Assembly (NCBI RefSeq): GCF_014334095.1 | Contig: NZ_CP060495.1 | Location: 2,604,501-2,668,500, forward strand | Source of the DNA: Novosphingopyxis iocasae | Lineage (GTDB): Bacteria > Pseudomonadota > Alphaproteobacteria > Sphingomonadales > Sphingomonadaceae | Reading direction: 5' to 3' | Length of the DNA stretch: 64,000 bases | Shown here: piece after piece, positions 53,190-61,191 of the stretch | Layout of the letters: the number at the start of each line of letters is the position of its first letter | Numbering within the stretch: position 1 is the stretch's first letter | Position numbers and translations under genes: made by a program | Notes under the pieces: generated by a model | What the model was told of the DNA's origin: nothing | The model's database searches: none | The model's input: the letters and a program-made list of their open reading frames with translations, nothing else

Positions 53190-53870
53190 TCACGCCAGCG
53201 CGGCGTCGCCGACAAAGGGGTTGCTTTGACGCTCGCGTCCGAACTGGCTGGGGCGTCCATGGCCGGGGATGAAGGTGGTGTCGTCGCCCAGCGGCCAGAG
53301 CTTTCCGGTGATCGCGTCGATCAGATCCTGATGGTTGCCCATCGGGAAGTCGGTGCGGCCGATCGACCCTTCAAAAATCACGTCGCCCACGATGGCGAGC
53401 TTCGATTCGGGGTGGTGAAAGACGACGTGGCCGGGTGTGTGGCCGGGGCAGTGATAGACGTCCAGCGTCAAATCGCCCACGGTCACCTGGTCGCCGTCGA
53501 CCAGCCAGCGATCGGGCTCGAACGGGGCGCTGTCGAGGCCGAAGCGCGGGCCGTCATCGTCCAGCCGGCTGATCCAGAACCGGTCCGCCTCATGCGGCCC
53601 CTCGATCGGCAGACCCAGTTCCTTGGCAAGCTTGCCCGCCTCGCCGCAATGATCGGCATGGCCGTGAGTGATGAGAATTTTCTCCAACTCCACACCGGCC
53701 TGCTTCACCGCTGCCTTCAGCTTGTCGAGGTCGCCGCCCGGGTCGACCAGGGCTGCCTTATTGGTGGCGGTGCACCAGATGAGCGAACAGTTCTGCTGCA
53801 GCGGCGTGACCGGGATCATCGCGGCCTTGAGCGGGGGCGTGGGGGCGGGGTTCGAAGTGACGTTGGCCAT
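53190..53870 (-). CDS. MBL-fold metallo-hydrolase (glyoxalase II-like)
   Basis: A 226-aa cytosolic zinc hydrolase of the YcbL/glyoxalase II type: THGHADHCGEAG binds the metals, then HCPGHTPGHVVF, GDVIFEGSIGRTDFP and FIPGHGRPSQFG. It lacks the long C-terminal glutathione-binding domain of classical GloB, so the substrate may differ. Start MANVTSNPAP (53870); the frame before it is not conserved. Confidence 0.9.
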   Translation of the reverse strand: MANVTSNPAPTPPLKAAMIPVTPLQQNCSLIWCTATNKAALVDPGGDLDKLKAAVKQAGVELEKILITHGHADHCGEAGKLAKELGLPIEGPHEADRFWISRLDDDGPRFGLDSAPFEPDRWLVDGDQVTVGDLTLDVYHCPGHTPGHVVFHHPESKLAIVGDVIFEGSIGRTDFPMGNHQDLIDAITGKLWPLGDDTTFIPGHGRPSQFGRERQSNPFVGDAALA

Positions 53871-53962
53871 GGCGCTAGATGTGGCCGGAGCCCGCACGCG
53901 ATGCAAGGGCGCGGGTGGCGGCGCGTCAATGCAGCGGATCGCACACGATCGTGCATTTGCCG

Positions 53963-54589
53963 CTAAAGCTTGCGGCCAACCCATAGCACGCGGCCGACCA
54001 CGTCGACCGTGTCGAGCGGGCGTTCGCCCAGGCTCGGCACCGCCTTGTTGTCCGAGGAGATCAGCACGCCGCCGCCCGGCACGCGGGAAAGGCGCTTGAC
54101 CATCAGGTCTCCGTCGACGCGGATGACGTGGATGCCGTCGCGCCAGGCACGCGGCGTGCGGTCCACCAGGATCTCGTCGCCGTCCATCAGCGTGGGCTCC
54201 ATGCTGTCGCCGCGCACCCTGATCATGGAGGCGTCTTCGGCGCGCACGCCCAGCCCGCGCAGCATTTTGGGATCGAAACTCACCGCGCCCTTGGTGCTTT
54301 CATGATCGACCGCCGCGCCCGGCCCCGCCGAGGCCCCGACATCGAGCCGGTCGACGGCAAGAAACGCGGGCGCCGTAGCAGGCGGTCCGCCGAGCCGCGC
54401 GGCATCCACGCCGAAAAACTCGGCGATCGTCCGGCGGTCTTCCTCGGCCAGCCGCCGGGGACTGCCGCGCTTGATGAACTGCTGGATATAAGCCGGATTT
54501 TTGGCAAGCAGGCGCGAGAGGCCAGCATAATCGCCGCCCTTTTCCTCGATCAGCCGCGCCAGCGCGCGGCGCTGTTCGCTGCCGTCCAT
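53963..54589 (-). CDS. S24-family LexA-like transcriptional repressor
   Basis: A 208-aa protein with an N-terminal helix-turn-helix (ALARLIEEKGGDYAGLSRLL then YIQQFIKRGSPRRL) and a C-terminal S24 peptidase domain: Ser in RGDSMEPTLMDGDEIL and Lys in DLMVKRLSRV, the dyad for self-cleavage. A cI or LexA relative. Divergent from a small gene (54693), with TAGGA-type inverted repeats between them that look like its operator. The Ala-Gly cleavage site is not obvious. It may control itself and its divergent neighbour. Confidence 0.9.
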   Translation of the reverse strand: MDGSEQRRALARLIEEKGGDYAGLSRLLAKNPAYIQQFIKRGSPRRLAEEDRRTIAEFFGVDAARLGGPPATAPAFLAVDRLDVGASAGPGAAVDHESTKGAVSFDPKMLRGLGVRAEDASMIRVRGDSMEPTLMDGDEILVDRTPRAWRDGIHVIRVDGDLMVKRLSRVPGGGVLISSDNKAVPSLGERPLDTVDVVGRVLWVGRKL

Positions 54590-54605
54590 ACCCCGTATAT
54601 AGAGA

Positions 54606-54632
54606 TAGGAAAAATCCTAGACAAGTAGGATT
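54606..54632. promoter_or_regulatory. Probable operator of the S24 repressor
   Basis: Three alternating half-sites: TAGGA (54606-54610), TCCTA (54615-54619) and TAGGATT (54626-54632). AATCCTA-N6-TAGGATT is a perfect 7-bp inverted repeat, and TAGGA-N4-TCCTA a second. They lie between the two divergent starts (54589 and 54693). Confidence 0.6.
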
Positions 54633-54692
54633 TCGAAAGGAAAAAGCTGGAACATATAAAGAACATCGATTCGAGCAAAGGAGGATTGCGCG

Positions 54693-54884
54693 ATGCATAT
54701 CGGACGGCTGGTGGAGCGCTTTTTGCGGGAAATGGATATGCCGCCGACCAAGTTCGGCCGCTTGGCGGTGCGCGATCCGCGGTTCGTGCAGGATCTGCGC
54801 AATGGCCGCGAAGTGCGTGAGCGCACCGCAGCGCGCGTAATCGCTTTCATCGAGGCCGAGCGGGAGAAGCATAGTGCGGCATGA
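54693..54884 (+). CDS. 63-aa DNA-binding-like small protein
   Basis: A 63-aa basic helical protein: MHIGRLVERFLREMDMPPTK, then FGRLAVRDPRFVQDLRNGRE. The pattern (helix, PPTKFGRLA turn, DPRFVQDLRNGRE) recalls a short helix-turn-helix, so it may bind DNA. AAAGGAGG lies 9 nt before the ATG. It is divergent from the S24 repressor and shares its operator; the next gene overlaps by 11 bp. Confidence 0.75.
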   Translation: MHIGRLVERFLREMDMPPTKFGRLAVRDPRFVQDLRNGREVRERTAARVIAFIEAEREKHSAA

Positions 54885-55179
54885 AGCGCTTCTCAGCCGC
54901 AGCGCAGGGCGGTTCGTTCGCCAGCTGCTCGATCTGTCAGGGCCAGGCTGGACGATCGTGCGCGCGGGCGAGCGCCCTTGGGCCAGCGCCACCTTCGATG
55001 GCCTGCGCCTGCGTATCACCATGCGGTCCGGCGGGGGTTCCGGGCACCACATTGCGGATCTGTGCGCGCGGATCGAGCAGGCCGATTATGGCGTGATCCG
55101 TTATCTGGTGGCCGAGATTGCCGCGCGAACGGAGCGGGATGCGATTGTGGTGGAAGCCTTGCTGATCGCCGAGGCTTAA
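54874..55179 (+). CDS. Conserved hypothetical protein
   Basis: A 101-aa protein with a GTG start that overlaps the end of the previous gene by 11 bp, so they are coupled. It reads SAGRFVRQLLDLSGPGWTIV, SATFDGLRLRITMRSGGGSG, then HHIADLCARIEQADYGVIRY. No signal peptide or family is recognised. Context (S24 repressor and its divergent partner) suggests a small regulated unit. Its stop overlaps the stop of the convergent gene by 4 bp. Confidence 0.7.
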   Translation: MRHEALLSRSAGRFVRQLLDLSGPGWTIVRAGERPWASATFDGLRLRITMRSGGGSGHHIADLCARIEQADYGVIRYLVAEIAARTERDAIVVEALLIAEA

Positions 55180-56300
55180 GCGCTGCGGCGGTTCATCCGC
55201 TCAAGCGTTTCCAGCGCAGCGCGCAGGGCCTCGTCCATCTCGTCCCGCGGTTCGTGCGCCTTGGGCACGGCCTGGACCGGACGCGGCGCGAGCGGCGGCA
55301 AACTGTCCTCTTCCTGCTCGGCGACCGTTTCCGCCGGTGCGGGTTCCGGCAGGGCTTGTTCTTCGATCACGTCCGGTTCGGCAGGCGGCGCTGCGGCCGT
55401 TTCGGTCTCGGCCGGCTGCTCGCGCTCTTCCTGCTCCGGTTCGATGCCTGGCTCTTCGGCGACCGGCGTTTTCTCCGATGCGCGCTCTGCACGGGTGCGC
55501 AGCCGGGCTTCCAGTCGGTCGATCAGGTCGTCCAGATCGAGATCGGCATAAGGCACGCCGCTGTCGGACACGGGCTTGTCCTCGGCAGCGGCAGGGCTGC
55601 TTTCCTCATCCCGCGCATCGGCCATGAAGGCAGCGCCGAGCGGGCGACCGCCTTCGGGCAGGCGCGGGGCGGCGGGGACGGCGCGGGGAAGGTCTTCCTG
55701 TACCGGCGCAGCGCTTGCCGCGACCTGTGCCGGCTGCTCCCAGGCCGGGACTGCCCGTTCGTCTGCATCGAAATGCTCGCCGAGATCGGTGTTCGCCCGG
55801 ATCGGAGGGCGCGGCGGTGCGTCGGGGTGCCGGTCCGCCCGCTTGAGCTTGGGAAGATCGTCAAACTCGCGAATTGCAGGGACACCGCTTTCGCGTCCGG
55901 CCAGCGCATCCAATTTGGACTTCAGGCGGGCAAACCAGCCTTGCGAATTTCCGCCTGCCGGGGTGTCGATGGTCGAGCGGCGAATCCCGGTAAACCGGGG
56001 GAAACGCCGGAAAGATATGCTGGCCATGGACTTGGGTTCCTTCGTTCCGCGATGCGCGGGCGCGCCGTTGCCGATCAGGGCGAGCACGATGCCGGCAACG
56101 ACGACCGCGGCCACAAAGGCAATGCCGATGCGCGCGGTGGACCCCAGCGGCGGGGCGGTTTGCGGGATAATTTCGGAAAGACCGCTCGATGCGGTGAAGT
56201 TCTCGATCACTGCAATGGGGATCAGCACGGTGACGGCAGCGGCGGCGCAGCCCGCGGCAAGCGCCGCAGGGATCGTCCAGTGATGTCGTTTGAGTGTCAT
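55176..56300 (-). CDS. Membrane protein with Pro/Glu/Ala-rich tail
   Basis: A 374-aa protein of unknown function. Two membrane helices (about residues 10-32 and 55-78), then a soluble Pro/Ala/Glu-rich region of about 290 residues with little predicted structure, containing DLPKLKRADRHPDAPPRPP and an acidic coiled segment LDLDDLIDRLEARLRTRAER. It resembles long linker-rich envelope proteins of sphingomonads. It precedes the exosortase-associated glycosyltransferase on the same strand, which gives no clear function. Confidence 0.7.
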   Translation of the reverse strand: MTLKRHHWTIPAALAAGCAAAAVTVLIPIAVIENFTASSGLSEIIPQTAPPLGSTARIGIAFVAAVVVAGIVLALIGNGAPAHRGTKEPKSMASISFRRFPRFTGIRRSTIDTPAGGNSQGWFARLKSKLDALAGRESGVPAIREFDDLPKLKRADRHPDAPPRPPIRANTDLGEHFDADERAVPAWEQPAQVAASAAPVQEDLPRAVPAAPRLPEGGRPLGAAFMADARDEESSPAAAEDKPVSDSGVPYADLDLDDLIDRLEARLRTRAERASEKTPVAEEPGIEPEQEEREQPAETETAAAPPAEPDVIEEQALPEPAPAETVAEQEEDSLPPLAPRPVQAVPKAHEPRDEMDEALRAALETLERMNRRSA

Positions 56301-56325
56301 ACCGCCCCCGAATCGCGCGCTTTCC

Positions 56326-57558
56326 TTAGGCTGCGCGGCCTATGTCCGGTCGCTTTAACAGCGAATGGTAAACGGGATCGTAACGATGAACATTCGCCGC
56401 CCAGTCGCGCTCGGCCTTCACAAAAGCCTGCGCGGTGTCGCGACGGGCCTCCCAGCCGCCGCGATCGTTCAGCAGCCCCGCCACCGCATCGGCAAGCGCC
56501 TGCGGATCATCCGCTGCGAACAGCGTGCCGGTGCGTCCATGGTCGATGAGTTCGCGGTGCCCGCCGACATCGGACGCGGCGACGAGACGGCGCTGCGCCA
56601 TGGCCTCCAGCGGCTTCAGCGGGGTGACGAGCTCGGTCAGGCGCATGCGCTTGCGCGGATAGACGAGCACGTCGATCAGGCTGTAATAGCGCTCGACCTC
56701 CTCATGCGGCACGCGGCCAACGAAGCGGATCGCCCTGGACGCGTTCGATCCCAGCGCCCGGGCGCGCAGCACCTGTTCGCACGGGCCGCCGCCCACCAGC
56801 AGCAGTTGCGTGCCAGGCACCAGCTCTCGCAGAGGGCCTAGCGCGTCGATCAGCGTATCGATGCCTTCATAATCGTAAAAACTGCCGATAAATCCGATCA
56901 CCGGCCCGTCGTCCAGCAGCAGGCGGCTCGCCAGCGCGGCATCGCGGCGCGGCGGCGTGCCGAACAGGTCGAGATCGACACCATTGGGGGAAACGGTGAT
57001 TTTTTGCGGATCGATACCGCGCGCGATCAGATCGCTGCGCAGGCCCTCGCAGATCACCGCGACCGCATCGGCGTGGCGCACGACGCGCGTCTCCAGCGCC
57101 TTGATAAGGCGGTACCGCGCATTGCCCTCGGTGCCCGTGCCATTGCCGACGGCGGCATCTTCCCAGAAAGCGCGGATTTCGTAGACGAACGGCAGCCCAA
57201 GACGCTGTGCCGCGCGCTGTGCGGCCAGACCGTCGAGGACGGGCGAGTGCGCGTGGATGATATCGAACGGCCATCGGCGATGCAGTTGCACGATGCGGTC
57301 CGCCAGCATCGCGACCTCGCGAAATTCGCGCATGGGCGAGGGCAGGGAGGTATGGCCGGGTGTGCGGTAAAAGCGCAGGCCTTCATGAATTTCAGCCTCT
57401 TCGCCCGCACCGCCGCCATTGGCCCCGTGTCGCAGGCCGGTGAGCCCGGCCACCTCCCATCCGGCCCGCTCCTGCGCCTTCATGATCGCGCGGGTGCGGA
57501 AAGTGTAGCCGCTGTGGAGCGGCAGACTGTGATCGAGGACGTGAAGAATGCGCGCCAT
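56326..57558 (-). CDS. Exosortase A-associated glycosyltransferase (group 1)
   Basis: A 410-aa GT-B-fold glycosyltransferase that probably adds a sugar during exopolysaccharide synthesis. The opening ARILHVLDHSLPLHSGYTFR and TRAIMKAQERAGWE match the TIGR04063 family found with exosortase A systems. The second half has SPNGVDLDLFGTPP, IGFIGSFYDYEGIDTLIDAL and ELVTPLKPLEAMAQRRLVAA, the donor-binding part. It is divergent from the ligase gene (57806) and a 47-aa gene. Confidence 0.88.
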   Translation of the reverse strand: MARILHVLDHSLPLHSGYTFRTRAIMKAQERAGWEVAGLTGLRHGANGGGAGEEAEIHEGLRFYRTPGHTSLPSPMREFREVAMLADRIVQLHRRWPFDIIHAHSPVLDGLAAQRAAQRLGLPFVYEIRAFWEDAAVGNGTGTEGNARYRLIKALETRVVRHADAVAVICEGLRSDLIARGIDPQKITVSPNGVDLDLFGTPPRRDAALASRLLLDDGPVIGFIGSFYDYEGIDTLIDALGPLRELVPGTQLLLVGGGPCEQVLRARALGSNASRAIRFVGRVPHEEVERYYSLIDVLVYPRKRMRLTELVTPLKPLEAMAQRRLVAASDVGGHRELIDHGRTGTLFAADDPQALADAVAGLLNDRGGWEARRDTAQAFVKAERDWAANVHRYDPVYHSLLKRPDIGRAA

Positions 57559-57655
57559 AGAGCCCGCTGATGGCGCAAAAGCCTTAACGGGCCGTCAACC
57601 CAAAGCGGCTAGGCGCTGAAGGCATAGTCCAGGGAGCCTGCGCGCACCGCCGCCG

Positions 57656-57799
57656 ATGATCGACCATTTCTCCATTCTGCTGAGCCACGGCTTGCTGTTG
57701 CTAGCCTTCTGGCGGCTGCTGCACCGGCCGGACCTCGATGATGAGTCGGCAGCGCAGGAGACGGCGGAGGGCGCCGCTCCGCCCAGTCGCTGGCGCTGA
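57656..57799 (+). CDS. 47-aa small membrane protein
   Basis: Encodes MIDHFSILLSHGLLLLAFWR, then LLHRPDLDDESAAQETAEGA: one membrane helix and an acidic, polar tail. It ends 6 bp before the exosortase-associated ligase, with which it is probably co-transcribed. The upstream GGAGCCTGC is only a weak ribosome site. Small proteins here are seen in some related loci, but no family name is certain. Confidence 0.5.
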   Translation: MIDHFSILLSHGLLLLAFWRLLHRPDLDDESAAQETAEGAAPPSRWR

Positions 57800-57805
57800 C
57801 GGGCC

Positions 57806-59194
57806 ATGCGCGATCTCTATCTTCTCGGCTTTCTCGGGCTGTTCCTGCTGTTCGGGCTGCGCAAGCCGTTCCTGTTCACGCTGATCTACGCCTATATCGA
57901 TATCGTCGCGCCGCAGCGGCTCAGCTATTTTCTGCTGAACTCGATTCCGGTCTCGCTGATCGTCTTCGCCTTCGCGCTGTTCGGTTTTCTGATGGACGGC
58001 GGAAAGAAGGACGCGCGCTTTTCCGTTCGGCAGATGTGCATGCTCGTGCTGCTGGCTTATGCCGGATACACCACGCTTACCGCAGACGAACCGCAGGCCG
58101 CGCTCGAAAAATGGGACTGGGTGTGGAAGGCGATGGTGTTCGCGATCTTCCTTCCGCTCACCTTGCGCACCCGTCTCAGGATCGAGGCGCTGGCGCTCAC
58201 CATGACGCTGTCGCTGGCCGCGCTGGTGGTGAACGGGGGTATCAAGACGGTGCTGTCCGGCGGCGGCTACGGCGCGCTCGTCATTCTGGTGGAAGACAAT
58301 AGCGGCCTTTATGAAGGATCGATCATCAGCTGCGTGTCCATCGCGGTGATCCCGCTGGTCTGGTGGATCGCACAGCACGGCACGATCTTTCCGTCCGACG
58401 ACAAGCGCTGGCGGCTGGCGATGCGCCTGTTTGCGATCGCGCTGACCTTCGCCTGCATCCTGATCCCCATCGGCACGCAGGCGCGCACGGGCCTGGTCTG
58501 CCTGGGCGTGCTGTACATCCTCTCGCTGCGCTTCTCGCGCTACAAGTTCCTGTATCTGGGGGGTGCGGCGCTGCTCGGGCTGGCGGCTATTCCCTTCTTG
58601 CCGTCCAGTTTCAGCGAGCGGATGGAGACCATCCAGAATTACGATCAGGACGAATCCGCTTCCACGCGCCTGGCCGTATGGGCCTGGACTCTGGAATATG
58701 TGAAGGCGCACCCCGGCGGCGGCGGCTTCGATGCCTATCGCCAGAACAAGCTGCGTTACGAATTGCCGATGATGGACGCCAACGGCTTCGACACTGGCAA
58801 TGTTGAGGTGAAGGAGGTGGTGGACGAAGGCCGCGCCTATCACTCCAGCTATTTCGAGATGTTGGGCGAACAGGGTTGGTTCGGCCTGGCGCTCTGGCTG
58901 ATCATCCATGTCGGCGGGGTCTGGCGCATGGAGATGGTGCGGCGGCGATACCGAAATAGCGAAAAGGAGGGCGAGCGCTGGATCGCCCCGCTCGCCCAAG
59001 CGCTGCAGAACGGGCAGATGGTCTATCTGACCGGATCGCTGTTCGTTGGCATCGCTTATCAGCCCTTCATCTACATGCTCATCGCCATGCAGATCGGCCT
59101 CGACACCTATCTGGCGCGCCGCCGCAAGGAACAGGGGTTCCGGCCGATGATGGCACACGCCGCCCGTCCGAAGGCCGCCCCCGCGCCCGCCTGA
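57806..59194 (+). CDS. Putative O-glycosylation ligase, exosortase A system-associated
   Basis: A 462-aa membrane protein with about ten segments, of the Wzy/WaaL O-antigen-ligase type (TIGR03097, DUF5935 N-terminus: LYLLGFLGLFLLFGLRKPFL, FTLIYAYIDIVAPQRLSY). The large periplasmic loop has GGGGFDAYRQNKLRYELP and EGRAYHSSYFEMLGEQGWFG, with conserved Arg and His. It would ligate a polysaccharide to its acceptor. No exosortase (xrtA) or PEP-CTERM protein lies in the window. Confidence 0.9.
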   Translation: MRDLYLLGFLGLFLLFGLRKPFLFTLIYAYIDIVAPQRLSYFLLNSIPVSLIVFAFALFGFLMDGGKKDARFSVRQMCMLVLLAYAGYTTLTADEPQAALEKWDWVWKAMVFAIFLPLTLRTRLRIEALALTMTLSLAALVVNGGIKTVLSGGGYGALVILVEDNSGLYEGSIISCVSIAVIPLVWWIAQHGTIFPSDDKRWRLAMRLFAIALTFACILIPIGTQARTGLVCLGVLYILSLRFSRYKFLYLGGAALLGLAAIPFLPSSFSERMETIQNYDQDESASTRLAVWAWTLEYVKAHPGGGGFDAYRQNKLRYELPMMDANGFDTGNVEVKEVVDEGRAYHSSYFEMLGEQGWFGLALWLIIHVGGVWRMEMVRRRYRNSEKEGERWIAPLAQALQNGQMVYLTGSLFVGIAYQPFIYMLIAMQIGLDTYLARRRKEQGFRPMMAHAARPKAAPAPA

Positions 59195-59285
59195 AGTAAA
59201 CTTACGCTAAGTTGGACAAGGCCGAGCCTCGTTCCTATCTCCGCGCCCGAACCGGCCCGCAAGGGCCAAGAAGGAGCGTTTGTAG

Positions 59286-60476
59286 ATGACGGCGAAGATC
59301 GATGTGAAGTCACCCAAACCGATTGCGGACAAGGCCGACTTGTCCAGAGCGTGGAAGCAGGTGACCGATTATTTCGAATCGACGCTGCAATGGTTCCAGC
59401 TCCATTGGGTCGAGGTGCTGATCGGGCTGGCCGTGGCCGTGCTACTTTACGTCATCCTGTCCGCGATCAAGCGGTTCGGCGCGCGCTATGTGCGCAGCAA
59501 TGACGATCTGACCGGCTATCGCGTGATCCTGGGCCGCACGATTTCGAAGACCACGCGTACCTTCCGCTTCATGATCGCCGCCGAACTGGTTGTGAATTAT
59601 GCCAATGCGCCCTCGTGGCTGGAGAAGACGGTAGGCTTCATCTTCACCATCGCGGTGGTGCTGCAGATCGCGATCTGGGTGCGCGAGTTGATCATCGGCT
59701 TCATCGAACGGCGCAGCCACGCCAACGACGACACGCATGAGACGCTCGACAGCGCGATGAAGCTGATCCACATCTTCGTCACCTTCATCATTTTCGCCAT
59801 CGCGCTGGTGGTGATCCTGGGCAATCTGGGCGTGGACGTCACCGGTCTGATCGCGGGGCTGGGCGTCGGCGGCATCGCCATCGGTCTTGCCGCGCAGGGC
59901 ATTTTCTCCGATCTGTTCGCGGCGATTGCGATCATCTTCGACAAGCCGTTTGCCAAGGGCGATACCATCGCGTTCGACAATGTGACCGGCGCGGTGGAGG
60001 AAATCGGCCTCAAGACCACGCGTATCCGCGCCTTTACCGGCGAAGAGATGATCATCTCCAACGCCAATCTGCTCGACAAGAAGATCGACAACGTCACCCG
60101 CCGCCCGCACCGGCGCGCGAAATTCGGGATTACGCTGATCTACCAGACCCCGCCGGATCAGGCGCGCGCGGTGCCCGATCTACTGCAGGAAATCGTCGAG
60201 GCCGAGGGCGGCACTTTCGTGCGCGCGGGCTTCGTCGGCTTCGGCGACAGCTCGATCGATTACGAGGTGGAGTTCGACGGCGCGGCCGATTACGCCGCCT
60301 TTTACGATATGCGCCACCGCATCGGGATGACGATCTACAAGCGTTTCGGAGAGCAAGGGCTGGAGTTCGCCTATCCCACGCAGACCACCTTCACCGCGGC
60401 GCCCGACGGCGAAATGATCATGCCCTATCCCAAGGTTCAGCCGGTGCAGCAGATCGAAGGATCGAGCGGGGCCTGA
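59286..60476 (+). CDS. Mechanosensitive ion channel (MscS family)
   Basis: A 396-aa inner-membrane channel protecting against hypo-osmotic shock. Several membrane helices precede the pore helix VTGLIAGLGVGGIAIGLAAQ, followed by IFSDLFAAIAIIFDKPFAKG and the beta domain (GAVEEIGLKTTRIRAFTGEE, MIISNANLLDKKIDN). The N-terminal segment is longer than in E. coli MscS (additional helices at about 45-160). AAGGAGCG precedes the ATG by about 9 nt. Confidence 0.93.
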   Translation: MTAKIDVKSPKPIADKADLSRAWKQVTDYFESTLQWFQLHWVEVLIGLAVAVLLYVILSAIKRFGARYVRSNDDLTGYRVILGRTISKTTRTFRFMIAAELVVNYANAPSWLEKTVGFIFTIAVVLQIAIWVRELIIGFIERRSHANDDTHETLDSAMKLIHIFVTFIIFAIALVVILGNLGVDVTGLIAGLGVGGIAIGLAAQGIFSDLFAAIAIIFDKPFAKGDTIAFDNVTGAVEEIGLKTTRIRAFTGEEMIISNANLLDKKIDNVTRRPHRRAKFGITLIYQTPPDQARAVPDLLQEIVEAEGGTFVRAGFVGFGDSSIDYEVEFDGAADYAAFYDMRHRIGMTIYKRFGEQGLEFAYPTQTTFTAAPDGEMIMPYPKVQPVQQIEGSSGA

Positions 60477-60614
60477 GCGCTGGCCCGTGCCTCCGGCTGG
60501 CGGCTCTCTCGGCTTGGCTCACCCCCGCGCTCGCTTGCCGTAACGGCACCCCGTTTTGCTTGAGAAACGGGCGGAAACGCGCCATGGTTCGCCATACCCG
60601 TTGAAGGAGAGAGC

Positions 60615-61076
60615 ATGACCCAGGCGATGGCAGCCGACAAGATGAAGGAACTGATCGGCCAGGAACTGGGCGTATCGCCCTGGGTCACGGTCGATCAGGA
60701 CATGATCGACAAGTTCGCAGAGGCGACGGGCGATCATCAATTCATCCATGTCGATCCCGAGCGCGCTAAGATGACGCCCTTCGGCGGCACCATCGCCCAT
60801 GGCTTCCTGACGCTTTCGCTGTTCCCGCGGCTCGCCGCCGAAACCGACATGCCGCGGCCCGAGGGCGTGAAAATGGGCGTCAATTACGGCGGCAACAAAG
60901 TCCGTTTCCTCACCCCAGTGCGCTCCGGATCGAAAGTGCGCGGCCGCTTCAAGCTCGTCGATCTGGAAGAAAAGCGCCCCGGCCAGTGGCAGCAGGTGCT
61001 CGATTTCACGGTGGAGATCGAAGGGCAGGACAAGCCCGCGCTCATCGCCGAATGGATCAGCCAGTTTTTCGTTTGA
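60615..61076 (+). CDS. MaoC-family (R)-specific enoyl-CoA hydratase-like protein
   Basis: A 153-aa hot-dog-fold protein. Asp40 and His45 (ATGDHQFIHVDPERA) form the hydratase dyad; GTIAHGFLTLSLFPRLA is the family helix. It could convert enoyl-CoA to (R)-3-hydroxyacyl-CoA in fatty acid breakdown or PHA supply. GAAGGAGAGAGC precedes the ATG. The next gene downstream encodes a thiolase, so both may act on acyl-CoA. Confidence 0.9.
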   Translation: MTQAMAADKMKELIGQELGVSPWVTVDQDMIDKFAEATGDHQFIHVDPERAKMTPFGGTIAHGFLTLSLFPRLAAETDMPRPEGVKMGVNYGGNKVRFLTPVRSGSKVRGRFKLVDLEEKRPGQWQQVLDFTVEIEGQDKPALIAEWISQFFV

Positions 61077-61081
61077 ACGCT

Positions 61082-61103
61082 CCCCTCCCGCTTGCGGGAG
61101 GGG
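61082..61103. repeat. GC-rich palindrome (CCCCTCCCGC type)
   Basis: CCCCTCCCGCTTGCGGGAGGGG, a 10-bp stem with a 2-nt centre. Together with the similar copy at 61148-61169 it flanks an AT-free 44-bp spacer in the same intergenic gap. Such extragenic palindromes are frequent in alphaproteobacterial genomes and may terminate or stabilise transcripts. Confidence 0.75.
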
Positions 61104-61147
61104 CCGGGGGGGCTGCCTGAGGCGCTTCCCCCACATTCCCACCCTAC

Positions 61148-61169
61148 CCCCTCCCGCCGGCGGGAGGGG
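61148..61169. repeat. GC-rich palindrome, second copy
   Basis: CCCCTCCCGCCGGCGGGAGGGG, a perfect 11-bp self-complementary stem, 23 bp before the thiolase start. Same family as 61082-61103. Confidence 0.75.
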
Positions 61170-61191
61170 AACCTAAAAGAAGGATCATTTC

